A stretch of 64,000 nucleotides of DNA, taken from contig NZ_JBAMDD010000001.1 of assembly GCF_036961565.1 (NCBI RefSeq), positions 372,001 to 436,000 on the forward strand, written 5' to 3'. The DNA comes from Chitinimonas sp036961565 (GTDB lineage Bacteria > Pseudomonadota > Gammaproteobacteria > Burkholderiales > Chitinimonadaceae). Shown piece by piece: positions 21,101-26,433 of the stretch. Position 1 is the first letter of the stretch, and the number at the start of each line of letters is the position of its first letter. The position numbers and the translations under genes were made by a program. The notes under the pieces are model-generated. The model had not been told where the DNA came from, searched no databases, and was given only the letters and a program-made list of their open reading frames with translations.

Positions 21101-21148
21101 CAGGATGCCGATATGTACCGGCCTGTGCTGGCGGTATCCCACCACTAA
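9110..21148 (+). CDS. Giant RTX protein with N-terminal lipase-like domain
   Basis: The gene encodes 4012 residues. Residues 1 to about 250 form an alpha/beta-hydrolase (lipase class 3-like) domain with the nucleophile elbow GYSLGG, putative catalytic Ser157. From about residue 727 come several RTX nonapeptide blocks. At residues ~2194-2384 there is a Thr/Glu-rich insert without RTX repeats. Three He_PIG-like modules lie at ~2738-3028, then four similar 153-171-residue RTX/HCBP modules (~3100-3730). Three exact-period 48-residue repeats with GLDLDGVPPPSA begin near 3840, followed by a terminal LVDAMASFAPS motif shared with the first RTX protein. Start is ATG after an AGGA ribosome binding site. 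The product is probably exported by the downstream HlyB/HlyD pair as a calcium-folded, possibly lipolytic surface or secreted protein. The first 2.2 kb is clearly more AT-rich than the repeat region, suggesting a chimeric origin. An 11-G tract lies at the boundary of the two parts. Confidence 0.94.
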   Translation: MTDKTVLSAFDIFKYANLQMAAEAVFNSDANKNANVVPGAVYSGDLSVDYLKAGNRHASRFTATQAEEFSKEWTVVEHKANTATGFSGTLFKNKDGELVMSFRSTEFMDDAARDNLASNTLEISEYGWALGQIADMVDWYESVKSKIDRPLTVTGYSLGGHLATAFNLMYANEGRIGHGVIAKVVTFNGAGVGGMHGEEAVNGDHLKDMVASFNSLRKQSQYFSSASAWNSVLAAESFAKLDAEIKKIVQSDSADFSAADLWLKAINLIPDPDSDFLMLKEAYARVKSIAEEAIRVRNLSAGSAGGSGAPSTPADIPLRNIEAVSLSYQLAYLTVAKKYEIEAASYFQGTRAMLGARFYGAGQPFSNQFDVQGVETSGSAEFMVSNSQYRYGSPVGVFIEDQPLVRGDAPWESAQASWKHGEVKLLVNNYNLNDFGDNHSLVLIIDSLKVQTTILSLFPKDKRDIAQADLHNALLQASYKQSITAINDGDGQGLAEGDVLENIVNGLAQYCFGLVLSENLLNGNSNGNTWADIRPQGAVKGEYTDREDLHELLKDIVNSDQYKAMVGKVELGDVTAENARSDFGAFIALLTLSPIALMFGQGNPIGGVWDNIYSLWQADQAAIRSGLVASLNFSNEFVEDRADFLSRKNWFNWKNYAPDQLNAEHNDNSYSPWDMVHPYVTESALYFDQQSDYLISQGAGAPSDKKQYYFGSEKADVHLANNYGAHLYGMGGNDALKGGGGADHIEGGSGNDALDGGAGNDSMLGGVGADFMLGDSGADTMRGGAGDDRLLGGGQNDALYGDAGNDDIQGGEQNDWLEGGEGNDALDGGEGNDHLRGDGDGDILNGGDGVDALEGGDGEDMLTGGKGDDLLIGGKDRDTYLLVKGDGADIVLDEDGDGVLLVDNKALDGGAQIEEMPNVWLSADRETRYVWEPDNKGIGALMIFRKGNHVVIPNFQNGKFGIKLQGSTSLYLNKLDGSAVVNEWPLVNSTGVQAEFGNKSNVILSPFGDDEIVTGEGADHFTLGLGLDLVNAGEGSDVFNLYFDHDNSGKHDTVQFSNGYDEEKNKLVGWKWELHKDNVYAHPDGYMTFFARISQDEGGLLELAYHTPTFSELWNKRLDDARKQSSEVMDSQILHGGGGDDLVQGDFGNDALFGDNGNDLLNGSLGNDFLSGGVGSDSLIGGNGRDVLLGGVGGDTLWGEWGEDSLRGGKDNDRLYGDAEYQTQEARFYGNDVLDGEEGDDTLVGGGGDDTLNGGDNADLMFGDFGTMAPSEFEGNDSLVGGKGKDTLQGAGGNDTLLGGEDNDTLYGGVGNDSMDGGEGQDALDGEADDDTLRGGDENDTLLGGDGADILVGGDGIDSLVGGNHNDVLMGDDGADILRGGEGDDKLQGGAGADKLYGDGGNDELYGGEGDQLYGGTGTDIYYVTKGQSAGVSDADSDSILIIQSAGSPAASTARAMRQARNADAGAAIGLGWVDMPQPGEPDVYLQVGDTQVYFHSNGTRFSSIMLDDKVLISGEELAAFYKREIDDVLLLRGDAGDNVLVGDHRYNRLLGLGGNDTLQAGAGDDVLIGGSGDDLLQGEEGYDLLRGDAGNDTLEASNGDDLLLGGDGDDELKGGDGADTLRGDAGADTLLGGTGDDLLQGGDSDLLAGGQGVDTYEIEQGSTVKLLDGDGGSVVVITGAAPLAAGETVPVLVKRAEEVVEGEPDIYLEVAGTRIYLESDAPLLAGIMLGDRVIMEGEALRDLLFTEISKIVMPVGDAGANTLFGTSGNNLLDAVAGNDTLHGYGGDDVLKGGDGDDLLIGGVGNDILSGGDGNDIYRIGQGEGNDQLIDGDGRNRVIFGEGISADSVSFRFDERRYSIVMDYTGGSLALGAEVKGMLEFAFADGTLKTFDELADSFLTQLRTRRGTEQADWLVGTADKNLIEGLAGDDGLYSLEGDDTLAGGQGRDTMDGGEGRDTYRFGLGDGVDTVADADGNLQIELDASVDKATVRLERVSNKGSFDLLLKYGSDDVVVVRNGLLASQLTVRFADGSAWSLADIEATLGTQVNHQVNPFGNGVDYWTGTAAGEVIAADAGRDELYGRGGNDTLDGGSGNDLLAGEQGNDTYLVYSGMGRDQVIDSGVNTLKLDASLSGADVQFALRGDDLVVQLRQSTDSVVLRDFVKQKGAGWQIQFGEQDPAEMKAWVLAALVQQDKDDKISGNSQRLRQDFLARLLGEQEELATEGELDVQHDVNVRIQRVDVTGETAEVSSTHERTEQTETTTVITPTRTDHILEQGREEIKVLRFIKHSDMSGPIDPNRYRPATRTEQVLVHPGYRHGLVDGPGQGQDGDGIDGLAPVYITQVVEGYEEITRITIPAKISTTVENITEEKTRVISTETKVGIMDVYGSAGDQSIFGSLGAISGGDGNDTLGGGWAWKTFVENHSKDMGLFLDGEAGNDVLVGTDGEDLLVASTGNDTLAGGGGGDTYSVQASSNYSLILDAGITPSFDYYNDLMKAGGGFGFGFYAGWADAIESGGSYSSRSLSGHEVASLYMGAVLTELMNGMVFTTYHPDDTEAEATYRTEEYSLITLSVRMLGKKLRFENIPTLAAHPSNPFNGDDGSAETEELITTSIAPLYELAQAGLLNVAMTSAEAFNRLSRQVLGLDGEYAKDILRFEGNVRLSDLTASMGSIMLHDKSYKTVRIQQPDGKITEVVLPNPDTPAGFGIELLQFSDGSRATIGQLMQLNNLLDDKQENQAPVPVGEINAPTASVDSLFSWTLPAGLFSDPDGDKLKIAVSLADGSPLPAWLSFDVETGTLSGTPAAAHQGSLALRLTATDAGGLEAKAEFALNVMPINRAPTVAGAVNGQTATADTPFALPLLAGLFSDPDGDVLSHAVTLADGSPLPAWLSFDAVTGVLSGTPGNAQAGELALLVVATDTAGLRATVPFSLQVLAVNHAPAVAGKVDAQVLMVGKPYSLQLPQDLFTDADAEDSLNVTFKLADGGDLPAWLVYDAASRTLAGTPMGQPGSLQLLVIASDNHGAKVQMPLEMTIAANPYMQLGAGAADNLAGSAQDDSLFGLAGNDTLNGAAGADALVGGAGNDSLLGGAGKDTYLFGLGDGLDVVNEHYNASGDSFVFGSGIAQADIVLQRGSGAAVNDLVIKYSAQDAITLQSFFTNATWYEPLKLETLRFGDGSSVTLQDLLQKHGLMGSAVADDLSVASVVTTEGFALNGLAGNDTLTGSQGTDSLEGGLGNDSLVGGLGNDTLIGGVGNDTLKGDAGNNSYLFRLGDGLDVVAEQYNSAADSLNFGNGIAQADIVLRRGSGAAVNDLVVHYSAADAFTLPSFFTNTAWFDGLKGETLQFADGSSTSLKQMLAQAGLLGTADANDLSILSAATNDGMTLHGLGGNDTLTGSLGADTLVGGTGSDMLKGGGGSNSYVFNLGDGVDVISEQYNSVADTVIFGSGILPADVVLQRGTGANENDLVIKYSATDAVTLPGVFSNVTWFDGLKGQVFRFADGTSLTLKQALALAGLAGSAGADSISIVSAATTDGMTLNGLAGNDTLTGSLGADTLVGGAGNDSLVGGQGSNAYVFNLGDGHDVVNEHYASAADTLQFGPGTTLSGLSLRQGVSGGSPNNDLVIQYGANESVTLLSMLTNAPWYDGLKQQTLKFADGSSITLQSLMSQQGLMGSAGNDTMSVAGTGTQDGLRLNGLEGADTLTGGLGADILLGGAGNDSLSGGAGADVLAGGTGDDILIGAGGSDVYQVALGGGKDAIRENDAVAGNSDTLQFLDVASTAITSIQKVGQNLVFQYGNGDQVTIEGQYYSVDPTRFRVELFSFSDNVTWTDAQVQAKLTPVAGLSVNALLRPQEQVVHSGLDLDGVPPPSANLNQRLGQRANQEFGPLAAGLSLAMERNPEEQVRRNGLDLDGVPPPSANLNKRVGYTLSPYLSRPVAGLSVDMTLRPQEQVVRAGLDLDGVPPPSASLNNRTGHTADQQLNLLVDAMASFAPSAMGNLGAVAQDADMYRPVLAVSHH
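11321..11331 (+). repeat. G11 homopolymer tract inside RTX gene
   Basis: Eleven consecutive G bases encode the Gly run of LKGGGG at about residues 738-741, at the start of the first RTX block. In the shifted frames, loss of one G meets TAG at 11409 and gain of one G meets TGA at 11335, so either slip would truncate the 4012-residue protein to roughly its lipase-like part. Confidence 0.95.
18422..20311 (+). repeat. Four RTX/HCBP modules in tandem
   Basis: Modules starting with EHYN/EQYN and containing a DGLK and FADGSS core begin at 18422, 18935, 19394 and 19853, giving spacings of 513, 459 and 459 bp. Each ends in a GNDTLTGS RTX block. They are internal duplications in the giant RTX gene. 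Confidence 0.88.
20636..21020 (+). repeat. Three 144-bp (48-residue) C-terminal repeats
   Basis: The segment EQV...GLDLDGVPPPSA.LN recurs with its Glu-Gln codons at 20651, 20795 and 20939, an exact 144-bp period. It follows the last calcium-binding block and precedes the terminal LVDAMASFAPS motif. I do not recognise it as a named domain. Confidence 0.9.
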
Positions 21149-21175
21149 GCTGGATAGCCCAGGTTGGCATGTTGA

Positions 21176-21215
21176 AACCAGGCCGCAAGCACGGCCTGGT
21201 TTTCTCCATTTTTAT
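21176..21215 (+). terminator. Intrinsic terminator after second RTX gene
   Basis: AACCAGGCCG and CGGCCTGGTT form a perfect 10-bp stem around a CAAGCA loop, followed by a T-rich tail. It separates the RTX gene from the exporter genes, which have their own promoter. Confidence 0.85.
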
Positions 21216-21237
21216 TTAGAATCAATAGCTTATTGTC

Positions 21238-21266
21238 TTGTCATGAGGCTGGGGAACGGGTATATT
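21238..21266 (+). promoter_or_regulatory. Sigma-70 type promoter of the exporter operon
   Basis: TTGTCA and TATATT are 17 nt apart. The following CCGCGCC and a nearby CCC...GGGTAG element match the promoter upstream of the glycosyltransferase at 7.6 kb, suggesting similar initiation or co-regulation. Confidence 0.6.
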
Positions 21267-21494
21267 CCGCGCCCCTGCCCAGTTTGGGTAGAGCTTGCCT
21301 GCCTTGGCGTCGGCTCGCTGCCAGCCATGGCATGGGGCAATGGCTATAGTGCCTGTATGGATGGCCTACATCCGGGCATGGGCATTGGTTTTGCCTAAGT
21401 ATTTGTATGCAATAGAAGGCGTTGCCGTGATGGCTCGGCTTGTGTTGCAGATGTTTCGATATTGAACGAGTCAGAAAATAACTGTGCGACAGGA

Positions 21495-23663
21495 ATGACA
21501 GATAAATTACCCACCGCTCCGGAAGCGGAATTGATACAACCCGATACCGAGCAGACCAGCGTCGTGGATAGCGGTCTGGTCGGCCTGGTCATGCTGGCCC
21601 GGTTTCATGCCGTGGCAGCCGAGCCCGCGCAACTTGCCCACCAGTTTGGTGGCGGCGTGGCTTTCGATGAAACGCGTATTTTGCTGGCGGCCAAGCAACT
21701 GGGCCTGAAGGCCCGTGCAGTCAATGCCAGGGTAGATAGATTAGACACCTTGCCGCTACCGGCCTTGGCCGAGGATGTGGGTGGGGGCTATTTCATCATT
21801 GCCCGTGTCTCGGACGATCAGGTACTGATACAGGATCCACGCCTGGGCCGCCCCGAGACGCTGAGCCGCGATCAACTGGTCAGCCGCTGGAGCGGCAGGC
21901 TGCTGCTGTTTGCCTCGCGTGCCTCCTTGGCTGGCGAGCTGTCCAAGTTTGATTTCACCTGGTTTATTCCGGCGGTGGTCAAATACCGCAAGCTGCTGGG
22001 CGAAGTGCTGTTCGTCTCCTTCATCCTGCAGTTGATCGCCCTGTTGACCCCCTTGTTCTTCCAGGTGGTCATGGACAAGGTGCTGGTACACCGTGGGTTC
22101 TCGACGCTGGACGTGATTGCCGTCGGCCTCTTGGTGGTATCCATCTTTGAGGTCGTGCTGACAGGTTTGCGTACCTGGCTGTTCTCGCACACCACCAACC
22201 GTATCGACGTTGAGCTGGGTGCCAGGCTGTTCCGTCACCTATTGAACCTGCCGCTGGCGTATTTCCAAGCGCGCCGGGTGGGGGATTCGGTGGCCCGAGT
22301 GCGGGAGCTGGAAAACATCCGCCAGTTTCTCACTGGTAATGCCATCACGCTGGTGATGGACCTGCTGTTCTCGGTGGTGTTCATCGCCGTGATGTTCTAT
22401 TACAGCGGCTGGCTGACGCTGATCGTGCTGCTGAGCCTGCCGTGCTATGCCTTGCTGTCGTTCCTGATCACCCCGGTGCTGCGCGCAAGGCTGGACCAGA
22501 AGTTCGCCCGTGGTGCCGAGAACCAGGCTTTTCTGGTGGAGGCGGTCAATGGCGTGGAGACCATCAAATCCATGGCGGTGGAGCCGCGTGTGATCGAGCG
22601 GTGGGACAACCAGTTGGCAGCCTATGTGGCGGCCAGCTTCAAGGTTGGCCAGCTGGGCAATATCGCCAGCCAGGTGGTTTCGCTGATTGGCAAGCTGGTG
22701 ACAGTGGCCACCCTGTGGCTGGGCGCCAAACTGGTGATCGAGGGCGAACTGACGGTGGGCCAGCTGATTGCCTTCAATATGCTGGCCGGCCGCGTTGCTG
22801 GGCCCATCATGCGCTTGGCGCAGCTGTGGCAGGATTTCCAGCAGACTGGTATCTCCATGCAGCGCCTGGGAGATATCCTCAATACCCGTACCGAGGTCGC
22901 CCAGGCCAGTCGCGCTGCCTTGCCGGCGATTGTGGGGGCCATCGAGTTCGATCAAGTGGGCTTTCGTTACCGTCCTGATGGGCCGGAGATACTGCGTGGT
23001 ATCTCGCTGCAGATCAAGCCTGGGGAGGTAATCGGCATTGTCGGCCGATCTGGTTCGGGCAAGAGTACCTTGACCAAGCTGGTGCAACGATTATTTGTAC
23101 CCGAGCGTGGCCGCGTGCTGGTGGATGGCGTGGACCTGGCCCTGGCCGACCCGGTGTGGCTGCGGCGCCAGGTGGGTGTGGTCCTGCAGGAGAACCTGCT
23201 GTTCAACCGCTCCATCCGCGACAATATTGCCCTGGCCGACCCTGGCATGCCGATGGAGGCGGTGATACATGCCGCCAAGCTGGCGGGGGCGCATGAGTTT
23301 ATCGTGGAGCTGCCCGAGGGGTATGACACGGTGGTGGGTGAACATGGTACAGGCCTGTCTGGCGGCCAGCGCCAGCGTGTGGCCATTGCCCGCGCCCTGG
23401 CGACCAATCCCCGTATCCTGATACTGGACGAGGCGACCAGCGCGCTGGACTATGAGTCGGAGCGGGTGATACGGGACAATATGCGCGCCATCTGCCAGGG
23501 GCGGACGGTGATCGTGATTGCCCACCGCCTTTCTACTGTAAGGATGTCGGACCGGATTATCGCCGTAGACAAGGGGCAGATTGTCGAGGAGGGCCAGCAT
23601 GATGAGCTGGTCAACCGCCCAGGTGGGTACTACGCCCATCTTTACAGTCTGCAGCAGGGGTAA
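21495..23663 (+). CDS. Type I secretion ABC transporter (HlyB/RtxB type)
   Basis: This inner-membrane exporter of 722 residues couples ATP hydrolysis to secretion of RTX proteins. Residues ~1-130 are a C39-peptidase-like domain; the position of the catalytic Cys reads Ser (DSGLVGLVMLARFH), as expected for a non-cleaving CLD that docks RTX substrates. A six-helix transmembrane domain follows. The nucleotide-binding domain has Walker A GRSGSGKST at about residue 517, the LSGGQRQR signature, Walker B ILILDEATSALD and the switch IAHRLST. I chose the first ATG; an in-frame TTG at 21462 would add 11 residues, and neither has a well-spaced Shine-Dalgarno. The gene lies just upstream of the HlyD-type gene and downstream of the RTX genes it probably serves. 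Confidence 0.95.
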   Translation: MTDKLPTAPEAELIQPDTEQTSVVDSGLVGLVMLARFHAVAAEPAQLAHQFGGGVAFDETRILLAAKQLGLKARAVNARVDRLDTLPLPALAEDVGGGYFIIARVSDDQVLIQDPRLGRPETLSRDQLVSRWSGRLLLFASRASLAGELSKFDFTWFIPAVVKYRKLLGEVLFVSFILQLIALLTPLFFQVVMDKVLVHRGFSTLDVIAVGLLVVSIFEVVLTGLRTWLFSHTTNRIDVELGARLFRHLLNLPLAYFQARRVGDSVARVRELENIRQFLTGNAITLVMDLLFSVVFIAVMFYYSGWLTLIVLLSLPCYALLSFLITPVLRARLDQKFARGAENQAFLVEAVNGVETIKSMAVEPRVIERWDNQLAAYVAASFKVGQLGNIASQVVSLIGKLVTVATLWLGAKLVIEGELTVGQLIAFNMLAGRVAGPIMRLAQLWQDFQQTGISMQRLGDILNTRTEVAQASRAALPAIVGAIEFDQVGFRYRPDGPEILRGISLQIKPGEVIGIVGRSGSGKSTLTKLVQRLFVPERGRVLVDGVDLALADPVWLRRQVGVVLQENLLFNRSIRDNIALADPGMPMEAVIHAAKLAGAHEFIVELPEGYDTVVGEHGTGLSGGQRQRVAIARALATNPRILILDEATSALDYESERVIRDNMRAICQGRTVIVIAHRLSTVRMSDRIIAVDKGQIVEEGQHDELVNRPGGYYAHLYSLQQG

Positions 23664-23668
23664 GCCAG

Positions 23669-25084
23669 ATGATATTCGAAGCCACAAAAGCCCTGTTACA
23701 GCGCTATGCAACGGTATGGAAAGCTGCTTGGGAAGTCCGTGATCAACTGGCGCCCAAGGCCAAGCTGAGTTACGAGGCGCAGTTTCTGCCAGCTGCGCTG
23801 GAACTGCAGGAGACACCGCCTTCGCCTGTTCCCCGCTTGACCATGAAGATATTGATGGCCTTGTTCCTGATTGCGCTGGCCTGGAGCATCTTCGGCAAGA
23901 TCGATGTGGTGGCGGTGGCCCAGGGCAAGATTATTCCTGATGACCGCACCAAGGTCATACAGACGCCTGAGTTGGCCGTGGTGCGGCGCATATTGGTGCG
24001 TGATGGCCAGCATGTGAAAGCCGGGCAGGTGCTGATAGAACTGGATGCCACCAGCGCCGGCGCTGATAAATCACGCGCCGGCAGTGAGCTGGGCGCGGCA
24101 GAGCTGGAAGCGGCACGCAGCAAGGCTCTGGCGGATGCGCTGGAGCGTGGCCATCTGCCGCAGCTGACTTCGCCAGGCAATGTGGAAGCCAGCGCGCTGG
24201 CCAGCGAGAAGCGGCTGCTGATAGGCGAGTATGCCGAAATACAGGCGCGCCTGGCCGCGCTCGATGAAGAGACCGAACGCCGTCGGGCGGAGCTGGAGAC
24301 CAGCCGGCAGATTGCCGCCAAGTTGTCCGAGACCCTGCCCATTGTGCGGCAGCGTACTGAGGACTATCGCGGCCTGGCCGAGAAGAACTTTATCGCCAAG
24401 CACGCCCTGCTGGAGAAGGAACAAGCACTGGTCGAGACGCAACGCGACCTTGCGGCAGAGCAGAGCCGTACCAGGCAGCTGGAGCATGCCATCTCGCAGA
24501 ACCAGCGTGAGCGTGCGAGCTTGCTGGCACAAACCCGCCGAGCAGCGCTGGACCAATTGAACCAGGCACAGGACAGGGCCAGCTCGCTGCGCCAGGAACT
24601 GGTCAAGGCGGAGCAACGTAACCGGCTGTTGACCCTGGTGGCGCCTGTGGACGGGGTGGTGCAGCAATTGTCGGTGCATACGGTGGGCGGGGTGGTGAAG
24701 GAGGCCGACCCGCTGCTGCAGGTGGTGCCGCAGAACGACAGGCTGGTGGTGGAGGCGCAGATCGAGAACAAGGATATTGGTTTCGTGGTGGCGGGCCAGC
24801 AGGCCGAGGTCAAGGTGGAGACCTTCAGCTTTACCAAGTACGGCACCCTGCCGGGCAAGGTGCTGACCGTGTCGAACGACGCGGTGCAGGACGAGAAGCG
24901 TGGCCTGATCTATCCGGCCCGGGTGGAACTGATGCGCTCGTCAGTGCAGGTGGAGAACAAGCGGGTCAACCTGAGCCCCGGCATGGCGGTAACGGCCGAG
25001 ATCAAGATAGGCAAGCGACGGGTGATTGAATACTTCTTGAGCCCGCTAAGCGAGCATGTGCAGGAGAGCTTGCGCGAGCGCTAA
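23669..25084 (+). CDS. Type I secretion membrane fusion protein (HlyD family)
   Basis: The 471-residue adaptor connects the ABC exporter with an outer-membrane channel. A short cytosolic N terminus is followed by one transmembrane segment at about residues 59-80 (ILMALFLIALAWSIF). Next come a biotinyl-lipoyl half (VVRRILVRDGQHVKAGQVLIELD), a long coiled-coil hairpin of about 200 residues, the second lipoyl half (APVDGVVQQLSVHTVGGVV) and the C-terminal HlyD beta-barrel. The ATG is 5 bp after the exporter stop codon, so the two are one operon. No TolC-type gene follows; the outer-membrane component must be encoded elsewhere. Confidence 0.95.
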   Translation: MIFEATKALLQRYATVWKAAWEVRDQLAPKAKLSYEAQFLPAALELQETPPSPVPRLTMKILMALFLIALAWSIFGKIDVVAVAQGKIIPDDRTKVIQTPELAVVRRILVRDGQHVKAGQVLIELDATSAGADKSRAGSELGAAELEAARSKALADALERGHLPQLTSPGNVEASALASEKRLLIGEYAEIQARLAALDEETERRRAELETSRQIAAKLSETLPIVRQRTEDYRGLAEKNFIAKHALLEKEQALVETQRDLAAEQSRTRQLEHAISQNQRERASLLAQTRRAALDQLNQAQDRASSLRQELVKAEQRNRLLTLVAPVDGVVQQLSVHTVGGVVKEADPLLQVVPQNDRLVVEAQIENKDIGFVVAGQQAEVKVETFSFTKYGTLPGKVLTVSNDAVQDEKRGLIYPARVELMRSSVQVENKRVNLSPGMAVTAEIKIGKRRVIEYFLSPLSEHVQESLRER

Positions 25085-25105
25085 GCCTATCGACCTGTGT
25101 GTATT

Positions 25106-25144
25106 GCAGAACGGCACCCTTATGTAGGGTGCCGTTCTGCTTTT
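25106..25144 (+). terminator. Strong intrinsic terminator of exporter operon
   Basis: GCAGAACGGCACCCT and its exact reverse complement form a 15-bp stem with a TATGT loop, followed by TTTT. Confidence 0.92.
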
Positions 25145-25250
25145 GCGGGGCTGCCAGCTGACTTGCGCGTGTTCTTGAAGTTGCAAACTAGCTGTATGAA
25201 TGCGGAATAGCCGGATTGATGAACAGCTGCCGTTGAGGCTGGAGTATTCA

Positions 25251-25287
25251 AGCGATCGATTAACAAGGTGGGGGCGCTGGACGGTTA
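25251..25287. repeat. Left copy of 37-bp direct repeat
   Basis: The 37-bp element contains ACAAGGTG and GGGCGCTGGACGGTTA and matches the element at 26301 at 32 of 37 positions. The two copies are exactly 1050 bp apart and bracket one gene. Confidence 0.85.
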
Positions 25288-25365
25288 ATTTCATGAATGT
25301 TAGGCTGGAAATAGTCCCATCTATATAAATAGCAGATGGTGGCATTAACCGGCCTTTTCGATGCG

Positions 25366-26193
25366 ATGAAAATTAATTTAAAGCTATCCATTTTATTACT
25401 TTCTCTAGGTGTTGCAGCAACGGTCTGGTGGGTCAATCGCCCCCGTCCTCCCGAGACGACTTGGGTCGTTTCACCCACGACACCTTACGAGAGTGATTCC
25501 GTCCCAATGGGGACATTCGACCCTGCACAATGCCGCGATGGGGGAGATGGCAATCTGTATTTCGCATTTGGGCGCTTGGTCATGAAGGCAAAGGCTAGCG
25601 AGATCTTGGAAGATCATGTGGCTTTTAGTCGGCTGAATGAGAAATTTCATAGCCAGGGGCTTCCCACTGCACCAGACCCAAGCCAGCCCAAAGGATGTTA
25701 TGATAATCCCATGCAGGCATATGGATTCGGCCTTCTGTTCGAGTTTGATGGTGTGAATAAGTCCAACTATCCCGAAGATGATCGCCTCCAGGGTTTTGGC
25801 ATGCGGAAAATCACACAGGGATTCACTGGCCTAGTCGAAGTCAATCAGACCACATATGCAACTTATCGGAACGGCGCAAAAAGTGTCTGTACCGAATCCT
25901 ATGAGCTCATAGTCTGTGGCACGCCCGGCGCAAGTCAATCCGCCATGATGGCTCGACAGGACAGATATACTGCCCCCGACGGCCGCCCCTTCGTGACGAT
26001 CTGCCTAGATCCCATCCTATGCCAGTATTCCTACGTGACCGAAGGTCACGAAGCCGTCGTCAGCAGAAGATTCTCAATGGTACATGTGCCATTGAACATG
26101 GTGATTCCTTCCGACAGGAAACTTCGACAACTGCTCGCATCCAGGCTGGTCGAAAATTATCCATGGCCAGAAAATAAGGAAAGCATTCACTAG
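25366..26193 (+). CDS. Exported or membrane-anchored protein of unknown function
   Basis: I do not recognise this protein (275 residues from the chosen ATG, MKINLKLSILLL). It has one N-terminal hydrophobic segment (LSILLLSLGVAATVWWV) that looks like a signal anchor, then a periplasmic region with six cysteines (in AQCRD, KGCYD, SVCTE, IVCGT, TICLD and ILCQY) that could form disulfides. An upstream in-frame ATG at 25336 would add ten residues; a possible TATATA -10 box at 25322 puts the transcript start so close that the inner ATG is favoured. The gene is less GC-rich than its neighbours and sits between 37-bp direct repeats, which suggests it came in as a cassette. Function is unknown. Confidence 0.75.
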   Translation: MKINLKLSILLLSLGVAATVWWVNRPRPPETTWVVSPTTPYESDSVPMGTFDPAQCRDGGDGNLYFAFGRLVMKAKASEILEDHVAFSRLNEKFHSQGLPTAPDPSQPKGCYDNPMQAYGFGLLFEFDGVNKSNYPEDDRLQGFGMRKITQGFTGLVEVNQTTYATYRNGAKSVCTESYELIVCGTPGASQSAMMARQDRYTAPDGRPFVTICLDPILCQYSYVTEGHEAVVSRRFSMVHVPLNMVIPSDRKLRQLLASRLVENYPWPENKESIH

Positions 26194-26300
26194 GTATGAT
26201 TCACGTACGTCGAAAACCAAGGGGGCGTTATGTAGATTTCCCCTTGTCAGGTTAAAGTGGTTTTTACCAACCTCTCCCTTGCTGTAATACCGGTGTTGCC

Positions 26301-26337
26301 AGCGATTAATCGACAAGGTGAGGGCGCTGGACGGTTA
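26301..26337. repeat. Right copy of 37-bp direct repeat
   Basis: This is the second copy of the element at 25251, with differences at positions 7, 8, 11, 12 and 21. It lies between the gene of unknown function and the maeB terminator. Confidence 0.85.
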
Positions 26338-26381
26338 CTGTGAACCGCTGCACGCCCTGCGGTGTTGCTTGTGAGGCGATA

Positions 26382-26411
26382 CAAAACGGCGCCCCGTTGC
26401 GGAGGCGCCGT
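26382..26411 (-). terminator. Intrinsic terminator of maeB
   Basis: On the minus strand ACGGCGCC and GGCGCCGT pair around a 10-nt loop and are followed by TTTGT. It is located 22 bp after the maeB stop codon. Confidence 0.75.
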
Positions 26412-26433
26412 CTGCTTGCGACGGAACGACAGG

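Larger units (their letters stand above)
21149..21494 (+). other. Leader region of exporter operon
   Basis: The region has no convincing gene. It holds the terminator of the RTX gene, a sigma-70 type promoter, and about 220 nt of leader. A 23-codon frame starting at 21327 and ending in TAA at 21398 lacks a ribosome binding site and is not called. Confidence 0.6.
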
